From the NCBI RefSeq assembly GCF_947179165.1, contig NC_077247.1, positions 43,568,935-43,632,934 of the forward strand: a DNA stretch of 64,000 bases. The letters are read 5' to 3'. A program made the translations under genes and the position numbers. The notes below the pieces were generated by a model. That model saw only the letters and a program-made list of their open reading frames with translations. It ran no database searches and was not told the DNA's origin. This stretch comes from Solanum dulcamara (lineage: Eukaryota > Streptophyta > Magnoliopsida > Solanales > Solanaceae). The first letter of the stretch is position 1. Each line of letters begins with the position of its first letter. Below are positions 23,301 through 41,538 of this stretch, piece by piece.

Positions 23301-24264
23301 TTTTGTAATTTGTAAAGAAACAGAAAAGGAAAAAATATAGCTTTAGTCTCTTTAGCTTGGAATGTATTCGGCAAATCTGACCTTGTTCCTGCCAATCTTT
23401 GGAACGAGTTCTATTGTGAATACTAGTACAAATGTAGCTTTAGTCTCTTTAACTTTTGGAACTTTCTCCAGATATCGTTTTTAAAACAATATCTGCCTCG
23501 AAATGTTGATAGATTTATGAAGGCCTTTATTGGCTATTACATTATTGCAGAATTCTAATTTAATTGGGTGCTAGGCATATTTAGGAAGATCACCAGTATA
23601 TTTTGAAAATACTTGGTCGACACATTGATATAAAGGGAACACACAGCTCAGACCCGTATGGCGCACCGCCAATGCACCTACCCTGCACGGCCAGACGTAT
23701 TTTCGGAAAACCATATTGCATTTTGAGAATTTTTCAGGATCTCGAATTACTAAGGAAAATGTAAATAATGTTTCATTCTTTGAATAAAGTTTTTTTCTGT
23801 TCCATTACCCATATATTTAAGTCAACAATACTCGTTGGAAGATTCTCGTCAATGGTCATTTATATCAATTTTGCTTTCCGTTCTTTCTTACCATGTCGTT
23901 TTCTTCATTGACAGTTGAACATTGTTATCTGTATCATCAATACCATATAATTAAGTCAACAATACTCCTTGGAAGATTCTTGTCAGTGGTCATTTATATC
24001 AATTTTGCCTTCCGGTCTTTCTTACCTTGTCGTTTTCTTCATTGACAGTTGAAAATTGTTATCTGTATCATCAATACAAATTTTTGAAATCCAGAAACTG
24101 TGGTTTGTCATTTGCAGAGCGAGGCCTTTATAACTGAAGAGAGCACCAGTTCAATAAGCATCACTCAATTCTAAGATATCTGACAAGGTGAAGGTTATAT
24201 CCTAATCCTTCAGGCATAAAATTAGGGGTTTCTGTGCTCCCGGCGTGCAATCTGAAATAGGAGA
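20381..24264 (+). promoter_or_regulatory. Spliced 5' leader of the JmjC demethylase gene with duplicated leader exon
   Basis: Likely non-coding exons: one ending at the donor GAG-GTAATA (20832), one at 21473-21551 (good AG before, GTATGA after), then leader/first-coding exons from the duplicated block. Candidate acceptors lie after GTTGGCAG (22940), ATTGACAG (23914) and ATTGACAG (24048). Two copies of the exon end identically with ATGAAG followed by GTTTGAAGC, at 23157-23162 and 24265-24270. Exon assignments are inference from splice motifs and should be checked with transcripts. Confidence 0.5.
21716..22112. mobile_element. Possible hAT-like element with CAGTGG-type ends
   Basis: The left end is CAGGCCCGGAGC and the right end CTGGCTCCACCACTG, imperfect inverted counterparts of the CAGTGGCGGAGCC terminus. 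GGGTGGGG-like sequence flanks both sides and may be the 8-bp duplication expected for hAT elements. Located in the leader intron of the demethylase gene. Confidence 0.4.
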
Positions 24265-31519
<7,255 letters not shown>

Positions 31520-32814
31520 ATTTTGGGATCTCTCATTCTTTTTAGTAGGGCTGTCTTCATCAGCTTAATTCTTTTGAAATATTAACATAAGGAGGGGGAG
31601 GGATCTTGGGCTGAGTAGCGTAGGACATGTTAGTTGCGCTTGGTCATGGTATAGAAGTAAAGTTTTTGCTTTTGAGAATTATTTTGCAAAGAACAACTGC
31701 ATTTTGCTTTCCTTTGATATGAGTAGAAAAAGAAAAGAAAAAGTTGAATCTCAATTTCCTGAAATAAGTTCTTATTTTGTTAGAAATGTCTCGTTTTCTA
31801 ACAAGACATGATCTGATCATATTGTTCTCTTTCCAATGAGGATTAATATAACCAACCTCATCTTGATTTGATTGTCATTCGTTACACATGTGGTCTGCGA
31901 AGATTCATATAGCTAACCCAACTTGCTTGGGAATTAGGATTGAAGTGTAATAATTGTAATTGTTTTTAGTTAGTTAGTATTAAACTCCAACAAACACACA
32001 AGAGGCATATGTAGAGGTTTCTATTAATCAAACTTTCCAATAATAATAACAGAGCGAGCAAGAAAGGTAAAAAGCTATGATATTTAAATCCGCTTCAAGG
32101 TATTGATTTAATAGGAAAGACACTTCATATCACCATTCATCTTCATAATTTAGCGATAAATGAAACTCTACAGACCTCACTCTGACATCAATCTCGGTCC
32201 TTCTAACCTGACCCTCGAATCCAACAGGATTCAACTTTCTATTTGTATTTGGGAAAAAGTTGATTATACTGTCAAAAACTTGCGATTCAAGGATCTATAC
32301 AGTTAATTTCGATCACAATGTGCTGATGTAAAATGTAAGATTTCCAGACAAGATAAAAGGGAACATAATGTTTGAATTGACTAAAAGTTAATATAATTTT
32401 TACGTACAAATTATCATTTTTACGTTCGATAAGGGGTGCAACGTTATTCTCCAATTAGTTATTCTCTGTAACTAAGTTCATCCAAGAAACACCCATTAGA
32501 TCTTTATTTATTTCTCTGTATAATCTTTCAAATAAACAAATAGACTTGCATATGCATTATTTCAGAAGAAAAAAAAAACAGCACCTCTGTAGAGATTTAC
32601 ACAAGAAAAGGAAGCAAAATTGACAGAAATGCTAATACACTTGATGATCTAATCCTAGACTTAGCTGATAAACTTCATCACCAGAAAAATTCCATCAAGA
32701 GACTCGATTTTTGAAAGAGAAAAAAAAAGTATTTCTTCAAGCAAAACCCCAAGGGATAACAACTACTACTCTCTGTAAATCAACAAATGGATCAAAGAAG
32801 TCATTGGTTTCATG
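31520..32814. other. Convergent 3' regions of the demethylase and choline kinase genes
   Basis: The two genes converge here. The first few hundred bases are probable 3'UTR of the demethylase and the last few hundred probable 3'UTR of choline kinase. A retroposon end-like phrase (CCAACTTGCTTGGGAATTAG ... GATTGAAGTGTAATAATTG) lies at about 31915-31960. No other gene is seen. Confidence 0.5.
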
Positions 32815-35800
32815 TTAACCTGCAAGACCAAAGTGCTCAGTTTAAGAAAACCAAATTTAAAACCTTTAAATAGACCTGTTTAAGGAAAAGGAATTGAACA
32901 ACATAATTGAAGTACCTTTCTTGGAACCTGATGATCCCAATAGCTCAGGTTTCTTTGACCAATATGGCTGGAACCTCTGCCTAGCATACCCCAAGTAATC
33001 GAAGTCTATCTTATTGACATGATGCTGAAAAAGAGGAGGAAATGAGTGATGTTAAGAAAAGCCTATGCAGCTCATAACAACATTGTTGTCGAAGGCAAAA
33101 AGGTAGAAAAGAGCCAAATATGTTACGGCTTGGGCACAAACTGTGGCAAACCATGTAATCTATTAATTGTTGACAGACTTCCAATATTAAGTTTTCTACA
33201 GTCAGACTAGGTGTACAGTTCCAAGTTCCTACTTAGACTATTGACTGTTCTTTTGTGTACATGACTCATAACTACTCTTATCATTACAGAATAGATAAGG
33301 TCAGGAGAAGTACCGATATTATTCCCCATAGACCCCAAAAAAGATGACTGGCAAGAGTATACTTCTCCACTTCTTGAACTAATTTCTCCAGTTCCTCTTC
33401 ACTGGGAGAGCGACCTGTTTACCAGACTAATACATCAGAGATTCGTAATGAATAAAAGATAAATAATGATCGAAATCTTGAGATTAACTAAATGTATATA
33501 GTTTTTACTACTCTTGGCATACAGATATGAGCTTAAGAAAGCACCATCATGAAATTTGAATGGTTCCACATACGTTAAGATGCAAGTTTTCATCTACCTG
33601 AACTATAAAGATATGCACTCAAAAATCTTTTGCGCTCCTCCAGACCTGCCACATATTGTAAGGGTTCAATTAGATTTAAAGTAAATATCTAGAAAGTGCT
33701 TGCTCGTGCCATTTAAGGGAACCAGATCAACAAAACAGATTTGCTTAAGATGATTTACTAGTGACTCACCAGGATACTTTCTGAAGTCCATAATATGAGG
33801 TGTTTCTGTATGGTAGTCAGCAACCATTTCACAAAAATGATTTGCTATATCAAATGCAACATGGTTGTAACCAGCATATTCATAGTCCTGTTAATAGGAA
33901 ATGATTTAAGAAAATACCAGAAATTAAGTCCAAATAATAACTGTACGAACAGCACGAATTATTTGCAGAAATTAGACAATGGCCAACCCGGCAGGAAACA
34001 GAACTTTATCATTGAAAAGACAAGGCCTTCAATTTTTTTTGAAATGTCTAGGTTTTTCAAATATTTATCATATCCTTTTGCTCCTTACCAAGCAGATGAT
34101 TAATAACTGAAACAAAATATAAAGGCAATAAACAAAAGTGCAGCTCCTAAATAAGTAAGAGCTTGAAGAAGTTTTTGATCCGGGAACCACCTACATCTTG
34201 CAGCAAACATGTCAGGACAAAGCACTGCCTAGTTATTTTGATCATGGAAGCCCAAAGTATTCAGATGTAATCAACATACATGCAAACACTGCTATAGCTA
34301 AAATCTAGGGAGATATGCATCTCATTAAGTAAATTGTATTTGCCCTCTTAACTTTTCATCTGAACAGATCTATGAATAAGAAACTTAGTACTTACAATAA
34401 AGGTTATTGATCTTGTCTCTTCATCCATCATTATGTTCCCATACTGCAAGTCGTTGTGGCAGCATCCCGTGCTTAGATGATTGCCAGCAAGATTCCTTTC
34501 CAACAATACAATCTCGTCTTTTAGAAGGTCCAACTGAAAGCCCTTAGCTTCTTCAGTAGAAGCCAGACCTTTGGCCACATTAAGCCAATTTCTAGAGCAT
34601 TACGAGAACAAAAGGTTGTTTAGACATTTTAGTATAAGATAAACATAATTTAGCAGTTTTTATTCATCATATATGCAGTAAGAAGAAGAGCATACTGCAG
34701 TCTATCCCAGAGGATGACAGTCTTAGGACCAGGCATATCAAGCATATGAAATTCTCTCATTTTGGCAGCTATCAAGGAAGATATCTCTGGATCACGCAGA
34801 TCAGGAGCTGACAATGTCTGAAATACCAATCATGGAGATTGTATATTTAATGAATGCCCCCATTCTCCTGAAGTATCAGTAATTACAAGTGCATCACAGA
34901 TAATAATAGATCACAGGTAGGTTTAGAATAGTGTCAATGAAGCACGAGATATTCCTAGGGAAATTAGGCAATCCTAGAGGAATCAGGCAAACTTTGAAGA
35001 TCCTAGGAGCACTTACAAAGAAACTGCAATATGACGATCATTGAACTCTGAAGAACCTAAATCTGCTTGGCTTCATAATAATTAGGTTTGACAAAAGGAG
35101 GCCAGATGCTTTTGTCAAAGTATCACTATGAACGAACATGAAACATAAGTCTTTGAGCATCTAAGCCAGCCAGTCACATCAGGTTTATTCAGAGGTGGCA
35201 AATCAGAACTTCAAACAACAAACAAACCCAAATAGTGGGTTAACTTGAATGCATTATATAAAGAAACCACTAGGATAGGACTCAAGGCCATAAATAGAAA
35301 TATATTTTTTCCTAAGGAGAGGCGGAGAAGCTAACAGAAAACTTGGAGTTCTTAGTTTAATCAAGAACTAACCGAAATCATGATAGTAACACGTAAGTGG
35401 ATATTAGGCATTTAAGTGTTGATCTGGATCGCTTCTAATATCATTCAGCATTCACCCAACCCCTCTCTTGGTATCCTTAAATCCTGTAGGTCATTCCCCA
35501 GGCAGCATAAGGTCACTTGGTTGTGACCTGAAAAAGCTGCCCTTGGCCCACTTCACATATACATCCTTCATCTCAACAGAAATATTTTTTATGTGTCCCA
35601 AATTGTTCATCTGTTTCGAATTTCTTCCTTCAAAATTCTTACCTGTCTTTAAGTTAATCTCAGCAGTAACACTTCACCTTTAATTTCTTCTTTATCCTAT
35701 GCTAATAAGCTTATTGATAGACACAAAACATGGAGACAGCAGTAACCAGTAGTGAGGGAGGTGGATTAGGGAACCCCTCTGTCGGTTTTTTAGGATAACA

Positions 35801-37621
35801 GGCAGGAAAGTCGAGATTATTATGTTTGATTAGACCTATTAGTTCAGCTCATACCAAACAAGAAAAATTGTTTCCATTTGTATATGAATAACAATGGTTA
35901 ATTATACATTGGCAGCTATTACTTGATCTAAATTTTTACCAAACCACTCATTCTTTCGAGTTATTATGCAGAACCAGCAAACGGATGTAAATTCCTTTTA
36001 GTAAAGAGAAAAGAAATTTGTGTAACTCTTTATGAAGAGGTGGTATTGAAATAAAATCACCTGTGAAGGCCCAGAAAAATTATCATTTAAGAAACTTGCT
36101 TCAAATTTGGATAAAGGTAAGCATATTGCAGAAATTTATGAAATTAATCAGTTGATTAAGCTGACTATCTATAGGACAACTTTCTTCTGGGTCCTAGATG
36201 AGAATATCAGGATTTAGCCAAGCATCTTCCTAGAGAAAGATACTATCAGATCAATGAAAACTATCAGAATCTTGTCAAAATTTTGAAATTCTAAATACCA
36301 AGAGAGAAATCCGATTATATTTTCTATTGCACAGATGCTTATCTACAAGGATGTATAAACAATGGGAAATTTACACAGCACTAGAAGAGAAGGATGAATA
36401 TAGAGTACCAGTGCAACTTAACCTAAATTCTTTCTCATTTACACGTGAATTGTTAGCATTTAACAAATCAATTTGCCAACTAGAGGAATGGAGAAGAAAA
36501 TGATGGCCAAATTAGATACTTCTAAATTTTTTAGATACAGGGAGTATTAAACTCTAATTAAAACCTAAAAATCTTGTGCCTCAAATAACAATGATTGCAA
36601 TTGAGTAACAAATTTAACAACTAAACATCACATGATAGGCCAAACCGCCAAAGGTAACACTCTGCCCCTTCGTCTCATAGAGTCATCAAGCAAGACCATA
36701 TGTCAAACATAATCATATCATACTAGGGTCCCTTTTTGGTCATTAGAGCTTGCATTTTCATCCAAAAAAAGGTTCTTTGGTTTTAACAGGGAATTGGAGT
36801 AACAGCGAGAAACAAAAGCACATATACAACATTGAGAGTTATACTGCATACCATATTATCAAATTGCCAGAAAAATCACTTCTTAATCACAAAGCATCAG
36901 CTAAAAACCATCACACACCATTCTTGTAGCAGTCATAACAATAACAGAAACAATAGCAACAGCAGGCAGGAAAAAAAAAGAAAAACATATAATTACAAGG
37001 ATGATGATGATCACCATCACATACTCCATCCGTCCTAAAACTATCCATCATACCACCCAAGTGCTTGGGGCCTAGTGGTCAATGCAGTAGTCCTAAAAAT
37101 TCTAATTGTAAACTTCAATTCCAAGAAAAAAAAATGATTTTGGAGAAGAAAAAGCAAAAACTGACCCGAGCTCGAATGAATTCCTCAACACGCCCATTCT
37201 GAAAGCGACCAAGCAAGCGAGGTCCTTGGCCTTGCTTAGACATGAACTCAAAAATCCTAATTTCATTCTGCCGATCAAAGAACACATCAACACCTTTACC
37301 ATAGATCCTCACCAACACCTTCCTAGATCGTTGTTGTTCCGGGTTCCTACTGGGCCATTTGATTTGATACACCTCGTTCGTCATCGCCCCCTTCAATCTG
37401 AATACATCTAATGCATTCGGATCCACTATATCGTCCCATTCTGATGCCAATTTCTTCAATTTCAGCTTCGCTTCTTCGGGAATCACGTCCTCCTCCTCCT
37501 TCAATGATGCTGAATTTTCCATGGAATCACATTCAATCAAATGCCTGCCAAATGTTTTTGAAGTTATATTTGTTTCATCAACAGAATATACGTGGGTCTT
37601 ATTGATTGCCTCACGTGGCAT
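32815..37621 (-). CDS. Choline kinase, 384 aa (351 aa from the internal start)
   Basis: Minus-strand exons: 37621-37166, 34817-34696, 34591-34396, 33887-33770, 33645-33598, 33414-33314, 33024-32916, 32819-32815. The last supplies only GT plus TAA. The enzyme phosphorylates choline with ATP as the first step of the CDP-choline (Kennedy) route to phosphatidylcholine. Evidence: N-terminal [13 protein letters not shown] and [17 protein letters not shown] (ATP-binding lobe), Brenner-type [10 protein letters not shown] (H238-N239-D240), and the choline kinase motif [22 protein letters not shown], with a final region rich in Phe/Trp ([19 protein letters not shown]). Two in-frame starts compete: 37621 and 37522 (MENSASL, with G at +4). 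The second gives 351 aa, the usual plant length, so it may be the true start. A choline/ethanolamine preference cannot be read directly. Intron 1 is 2.35 kb. Confidence 0.92.
37055..37095 (+). mobile_element. Short tRNA-like SINE head fragment in choline kinase intron 1
   Basis: CCCAAGTGCTTGGGGCCTAGTGGTCAATG resembles the 5' (box A) head of a tRNA-derived SINE; here stated as two parts, CCCAAGTGCTTGG and GGCCTAGTGGTCAATG. Just upstream, TACTCCATCCGTCC (37022) resembles a Stowaway terminus. Both are fragments. Confidence 0.35.
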
Positions 37622-37775
37622 CTTTCCAGATTTTCAAACAGAACATATTACATATTTTCCAAATATAAAAAATTTATTATAAAAAAAAATCCAAAGCTTT
37701 TATTTTCGAAAATAAAAATATTTAAATTTTAAATTTTGAATTATACTACATAAATTGAGATAAATAAAATATAAC

Positions 37776-37953
37776 AAAAAAAAGGGCAGCCCGGTGCACT
37801 AAAGCTCCCGCTATGCGCGGGGTCCGGGGAAGGGCCTGACCACAAGGGTCTATTGTACGCAGCCTTGCCTTGCATTTCTGCCAGAGGCTGTTTACAAGGC
37901 TTGAACCCGTGACCTCCTGATCACATGGCAACAATTTTATCAGTTACTCCAAA
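37776..37953 (-). mobile_element. Au-like SINE, near full length
   Basis: On the minus strand: box A region GGAGTAACTGATAAAATTG, box B GGGTTCAAGCC, the body GCCTCTGGCAGAAATGCAAG and CAATAGACCCTTGTGGTC, and the 3' end GTGCACCGGGCTGCCC followed by a T run. It lies about 150 bp upstream of the choline kinase start, in the same orientation as that gene, so it could lie in or near its promoter. No clear target duplication was found. Confidence 0.85.
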
Positions 37954-37967
37954 ACTATTTGATATAC

Positions 37968-38115
37968 GCTCAAAAACTATTTGATAAATAAATGTCTCAT
38001 ATTGCAGTGGTTATGACTCATGATGAATGATGTGTATCTAAATTTGCACAAAAAAATACAGGGGGTCGGATATACAGTAAATATATCAGAAAATAATTTA
38101 CTTAACTATTTTGTC
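37968..38115. repeat. Dispersed repeat shared with 45972-46105
   Basis: CAAAAACTA(T/C)TTGATAAAT, GTCTCATATTGCA(G/A)TGGTTATGA, then GGATATACAG and AAAATAATTTA(C/A) occur in the same order here and at 45972-46105. Copies differ by several substitutions and small indels. Identity of the element is unknown. Confidence 0.7.
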
Positions 38116-38194
38116 ACTGAATGCCGAATAAAAGTCGACTAAATTATGGATTACTAAAAGTACATAAAAATGTTTTGTCGCAAAATAATAATTG

Positions 38195-38285
38195 TTAAGG
38201 CTGCGTACAACCCTTGTGGTCGGGTCCTTCTCCGGATTCTGCGCACAGCGGGAACTTAAGTGCACCGTATTGTCCTTTAAGTACG
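38195..38285 (+). mobile_element. Au-like SINE 3'-half fragment
   Basis: GGCTGCGTACAA-CCCTTGTGGTCGGGTCCTTC, GCGCACAGCGGGAACTT and AAGTGCACCG follow the order of the Au-like SINE 3' half, with more divergence than the other copies. It is opposite in orientation to the copy at 37776-37953. Confidence 0.75.
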
Positions 38286-38384
38286 ATTTTTTTCGGTTTC
38301 TAAATTCATACCATGGCTAACTTGTTCGTCAAAAAATGTGTTTTAAAAAATTGAGGTCGTACTATGGCTATTCTCGTTAAGATC

Positions 38385-38465
38385 CTTGGAAAGGGTTTAG
38401 AACTTGAGACCTCCAACATGAAAGTCTCAAGCTCAAATTACTGGACCACCCCAAAGGGTCATTAT
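38385..38465 (-). mobile_element. tRNA-derived SINE fragment
   Basis: The minus strand reads GGGGTGGTCCAGTAATTTGAGC (box A-like; first 20 bases GGGGTGGTCCAGTAATTTGA) and, 30 bp on, GGTCTCAAGTTCTA (box B-like, compare GGTTCGANTCC). This two-box spacing marks a tRNA-derived SINE head. Only the head is recognisable. Confidence 0.55.
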
Positions 38466-38485
38466 TGGTTCGATTATTGATTTAA

Positions 38486-39267
38486 GGGAAAATTACGCGA
38501 TATGACAAATTTTACTATTTTTTTTACCCCCCATTTTTGAAGGATTTATAGTGTTTTCATACTTCCCCTCCAGTGTGACTCGAACTCAGGACCCACCGGT
38601 CATGGGGAAGGTGTTTTACCAACTGAGCAACCCTCATTTGTCCCAAATTTTACTACTATATTACGCATTTAGGGTATAGTTTAAAAATAATTACGGCTCG
38701 CAGCAAACATAGCTAACTATTTACGCGGTATGACAAATCTCGCTTGCTAGCTATACAAATTTATATACAATTCGACAGATATACATATATACAATTCGCC
38801 TCTCGCTTGCCTCTCTCCTCCCTTTCTCGATCTTGCTCGCTTCTCTCCCCACTCTCTTGATCTCACTCGCGTCTCTCCTCCTCTTTCTCAATTTCGCTTG
38901 TCAGATATACAAATACATATGTATACCAGTTACATATATATAATTTTTTAACAAATATACATATACAATTCGCCTCTCTCCTCCCTCTCTCGATTTCGCT
39001 CACCTCTCTCCTCCTCTCTCTCAATCTCGCTTATCAGATATACAAATACATATGTATACCAGTGTTTGTATATTTCGGTATGCAAATAATTCGTGGGTAT
39101 AGCGTTTGTATAATTCGCTACAACTTTTGTATAATTCGCTACAACATTTGTATAGTGTCAATTTTATGTTTGCCATTATAAGTAGTTTGTCATTATAACT
39201 ATTTAGGAAAACTATACTCATATGGAGTAATTATGCTTAAAAGGTTTGTCATATCTGAAAATTTTAC
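38486..39267. mobile_element. Mutator-like non-autonomous element with 9-bp duplication (782 bp including a SINE)
   Basis: The ends are inverted: GGGAAAATTACGCGATATGA on the left and, on the minus strand from the right, GTAAAATTTTCAGATATGAC. Both are followed by AAA-type sequence. A perfect 9-bp direct repeat TTGATTTAA flanks it (38477-38485 and 39268-39276). The interior has two copies of a 150-170 bp CT-rich block (CAATTCGCCTCTC ... CAGATATACAAATACATATG) at about 38780-38925 and 38950-39060. A SINE is inserted near the left end. Confidence 0.8.
38518..38643 (-). mobile_element. tRNA-derived SINE with 12-bp target duplication
   Basis: The minus strand has box A-like TTGCTCAGTTGGTAAAACAC and box B-like GAGTTCGAGTC, followed by about 60 bp and an A-rich tail. 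A perfect 12-bp duplication CAAATTTTACTA flanks it (38506-38517 and 38644-38655). It sits within the left end of the Mutator-like element, so it is younger than that element. Confidence 0.85.
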
Positions 39268-39276
39268 TTGATTTAA

Positions 39277-39763
39277 CTGTTAAAATTTCACACCAAAAAA
39301 ATTTATTAAAAGCACTTAGAAACAAGATGACAAATCAAATAAGTCATGCACATGAGTTGACAAATTGTATTTTGCTCAAAAATAAAAACACTGATATCTT
39401 TTAGAATAGTTGTGAGCATGAGACCGAAAAAATGAAAGTATGAAACTAAATCGTGACTTTATATATATCGAATGATATAAATGTCATTTATTAATTTACT
39501 ATCGCGTTGTCAGTTAACCCGTTAAAAAAAACTCAAACTGTTAAAAGCCAATAATCCGATATAAAAAAATTAAAATCGTTATTGAAAACTGTTAAATCAA
39601 TAAGTTTATATTTTTGTATCATAATATAACACAAATCATGTCCAATTTAAACTAACAAATTATCTAAATTTATGTTAAGTGAATAATTAGATCATAAATA
39701 AAGATTCTTCAATCCATAATGCAATTAAAGATTGTATTAAAATGGCAGCAGATAAGTAAGTAC
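39277..39763. other. AT-rich DNA following the AAE14-like exon (minus-strand downstream)
   Basis: By position this is intron 1 of the AAE14-like gene, but no second exon is seen here or down to 37630. No gene is visible on the plus strand. Confidence 0.4.
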
Positions 39764-39948
39764 CTGTTAAGAGCGGAAATGACGACGGCGTCACGGGGCT
39801 TAAGGCCCAACTGAATAAGCCCATGGGCCAGGCCCAAAACTCCCTCAACAAATTCCATGCCCGCCTTCCTCCTCTCTCCCATTATCATCACCGTTGAGTT
39901 CCGGCGAACCGTCGACAGACAAACATGAACCTTGGAGTAATTAGCCAT
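39764..39948 (-). pseudogene. AAE14: Orphan exon 1 of an AAE14-like acyl-activating enzyme
   Basis: The frame starts at the ATG at 39948 and is open for 61 codons plus two bases, ending at a good donor (AACAG-GTACTTACTTATC). The protein opens MANYSKVHVC, then RRNSTVMIMGERRKAG and GVLGLAHGLIQLGLKPRDAV-VISALN, which matches exon 1 of plant AAE14. AAE14 is the o-succinylbenzoyl-CoA ligase of phylloquinone (vitamin K1) synthesis, dual-targeted to plastid and peroxisome. No later exon (the AMP-binding core) occurs on the minus strand in the 2.1 kb before the choline kinase gene. The simplest reading is a gene fragment with an intact reading frame. A nested gene with a very long intron cannot be fully excluded. 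Confidence 0.75.
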
Positions 39949-40206
39949 TTTTTTTGGAGGATAAATTCAGAATTTCTGAATTTTTCTTCCTCGATAGTTC
40001 ATCTGAGCAAACAAAATAGCCAATTATTTTAGCTCTCTATTTCAGAGATCGTTTGGTTATCGTTTAACTAAAGTAATTTGATAACTTTTCGCTGAAAAGA
40101 CATTTTGTCCAGAAATATTGGTCACTTGGTGTAATTATTAGTTTAGTAATTATAAAGTTTAATTATCAGATAATCTATTTGTTTGTCATATTTAGGAGTG
40201 TTTAGG

Positions 40207-40577
40207 AGGGTGTGGAGGACACACATTAGGGTAGAAGGCTAGTTCATAGTGGTTTTATTCTCCCTTATTCGTAGGCGTATTAACGCACTATGATTTCTGG
40301 TACTCTGCTGTATGTTATTTATGGTATTTATGTTATTATCCAATTATAATATCTACTGTTTTTTGTGCTTTGATTATACTATTGTTTGGACCGTTTTCGT
40401 TATCTACTTATTTACTCTAATATTCTTGTCTAACCTTGTTCTATACTTTTATTGAGCCGAGGGTCTTTCGGAAACAGCCGTCCTACATTGGTAGGAGTCA
40501 GGTCTGCGTACACTCTACCCTCCCCAGACCCCACGATGTGGGATTTCACTGGGTTGTTGTTGTTGTTGTTGTTGTTG
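40207..40577 (+). mobile_element. 5'-truncated RTE-type LINE 3' end with (GTT)n tail and 18-bp duplication
   Basis: It starts AGGGTGTGGAGGACACACATTAGGG (first part AGGGTGTGGAGGACACACAT), equivalent to the last codons of the RTE reverse transcriptase seen at 4220-4255. It continues through the conserved 3' block (GTAGGAGTCAGGTCTGCGTA, CCCCAGACCCCACGATGTGG) to a (GTT)n tail. A perfect 18-bp direct repeat, TATTTAGGAGTGTTTAGG, flanks it at 40189-40206 and 40578-40595. The insertion split the end of the older element at 40583-44607. Confidence 0.9.
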
Positions 40578-40867
40578 TATTTAGGAGTGTTTAGGGTTTG
40601 GGTAAAAATCGATTCAAATTAAAAAATTAAATTAAACTGATCAAATAAATCAATTTTTTATTTGTTTTGATTTAGTTTGGTTTGATTTTACATTTTTAAA
40701 ACCAACAACACATTTGGTTTGATTTTGATTTTGTTTAAAAAAAATTTAAAAATAACCGAATCGAACCGAAAAATTATATATATATATATTCTTTTATAAT
40801 TATATATACATAATATATTATTTTAATGAATACTTTTTTATGTAAAAAATACAAAACATTAATTTAA

Positions 40868-41266
40868 GGAAAAATTACTAGAAAAACCACTTTTTAATAA
40901 ATAATTACTGATTTTAGCGATACTTTTTATTTATTACCATTTATAGCAATATATAACAATATTATGATATATCTACTATGTATTAAAAGTGAATTATGCA
41001 TGCAATATAAATGTATTATAAGTGTTTTAAAATATATTATACTTGTTTGGTAAGAAATTGACACAATGTATTATAAGTGAATTAAAGTATGTGATAAATT
41101 AAGTATCCATGAATAAAACTTGTATTATATGAGTTTTATAAATTATTTTCGCTAATATGTATTAAAATTGTATTATAATTGTATTATAAGTGTTCAGTGA
41201 AAAAAAAATATTATTGCTATAAATAGTAAATATTTTCTTGATGTTGTACATTTATGTAAATTTCCC
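40868..41266. mobile_element. Mutator-like MITE (399 bp) with 9-bp duplication
   Basis: Ends GGAAAAATTACTAGAAAAAC and, inverted at the right, GGGAAATTTACATAAATGTA. A perfect 9-bp repeat TTAATTTAA flanks it at 40859-40867 and 41267-41275. The ends resemble those of the element at 38486-39267, so they may be one family. Confidence 0.75.
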
Positions 41267-41538
41267 TTAATTTAAATTAGTAAAATACGATGCATCTTTT
41301 ATTTGTACAATCATATCATTAGCTTATACATTATTCAGTAAGTTTATGTTGTTTAGTACATTGAATTAGCTAACAATATAAGTACGAAGTTAAACATAAT
41401 TAAAGTTCTAGTATAAGAATTATAAGATCAAAAATGACACGAAGATGATTTTTTTTCTTTTTGAATGAATTATTGTCTTTTTTTTTCTCTTTTAAATGAA
41501 TCGTTTATTTTATTTTTGTGTATGGTTAATAACCGAAT

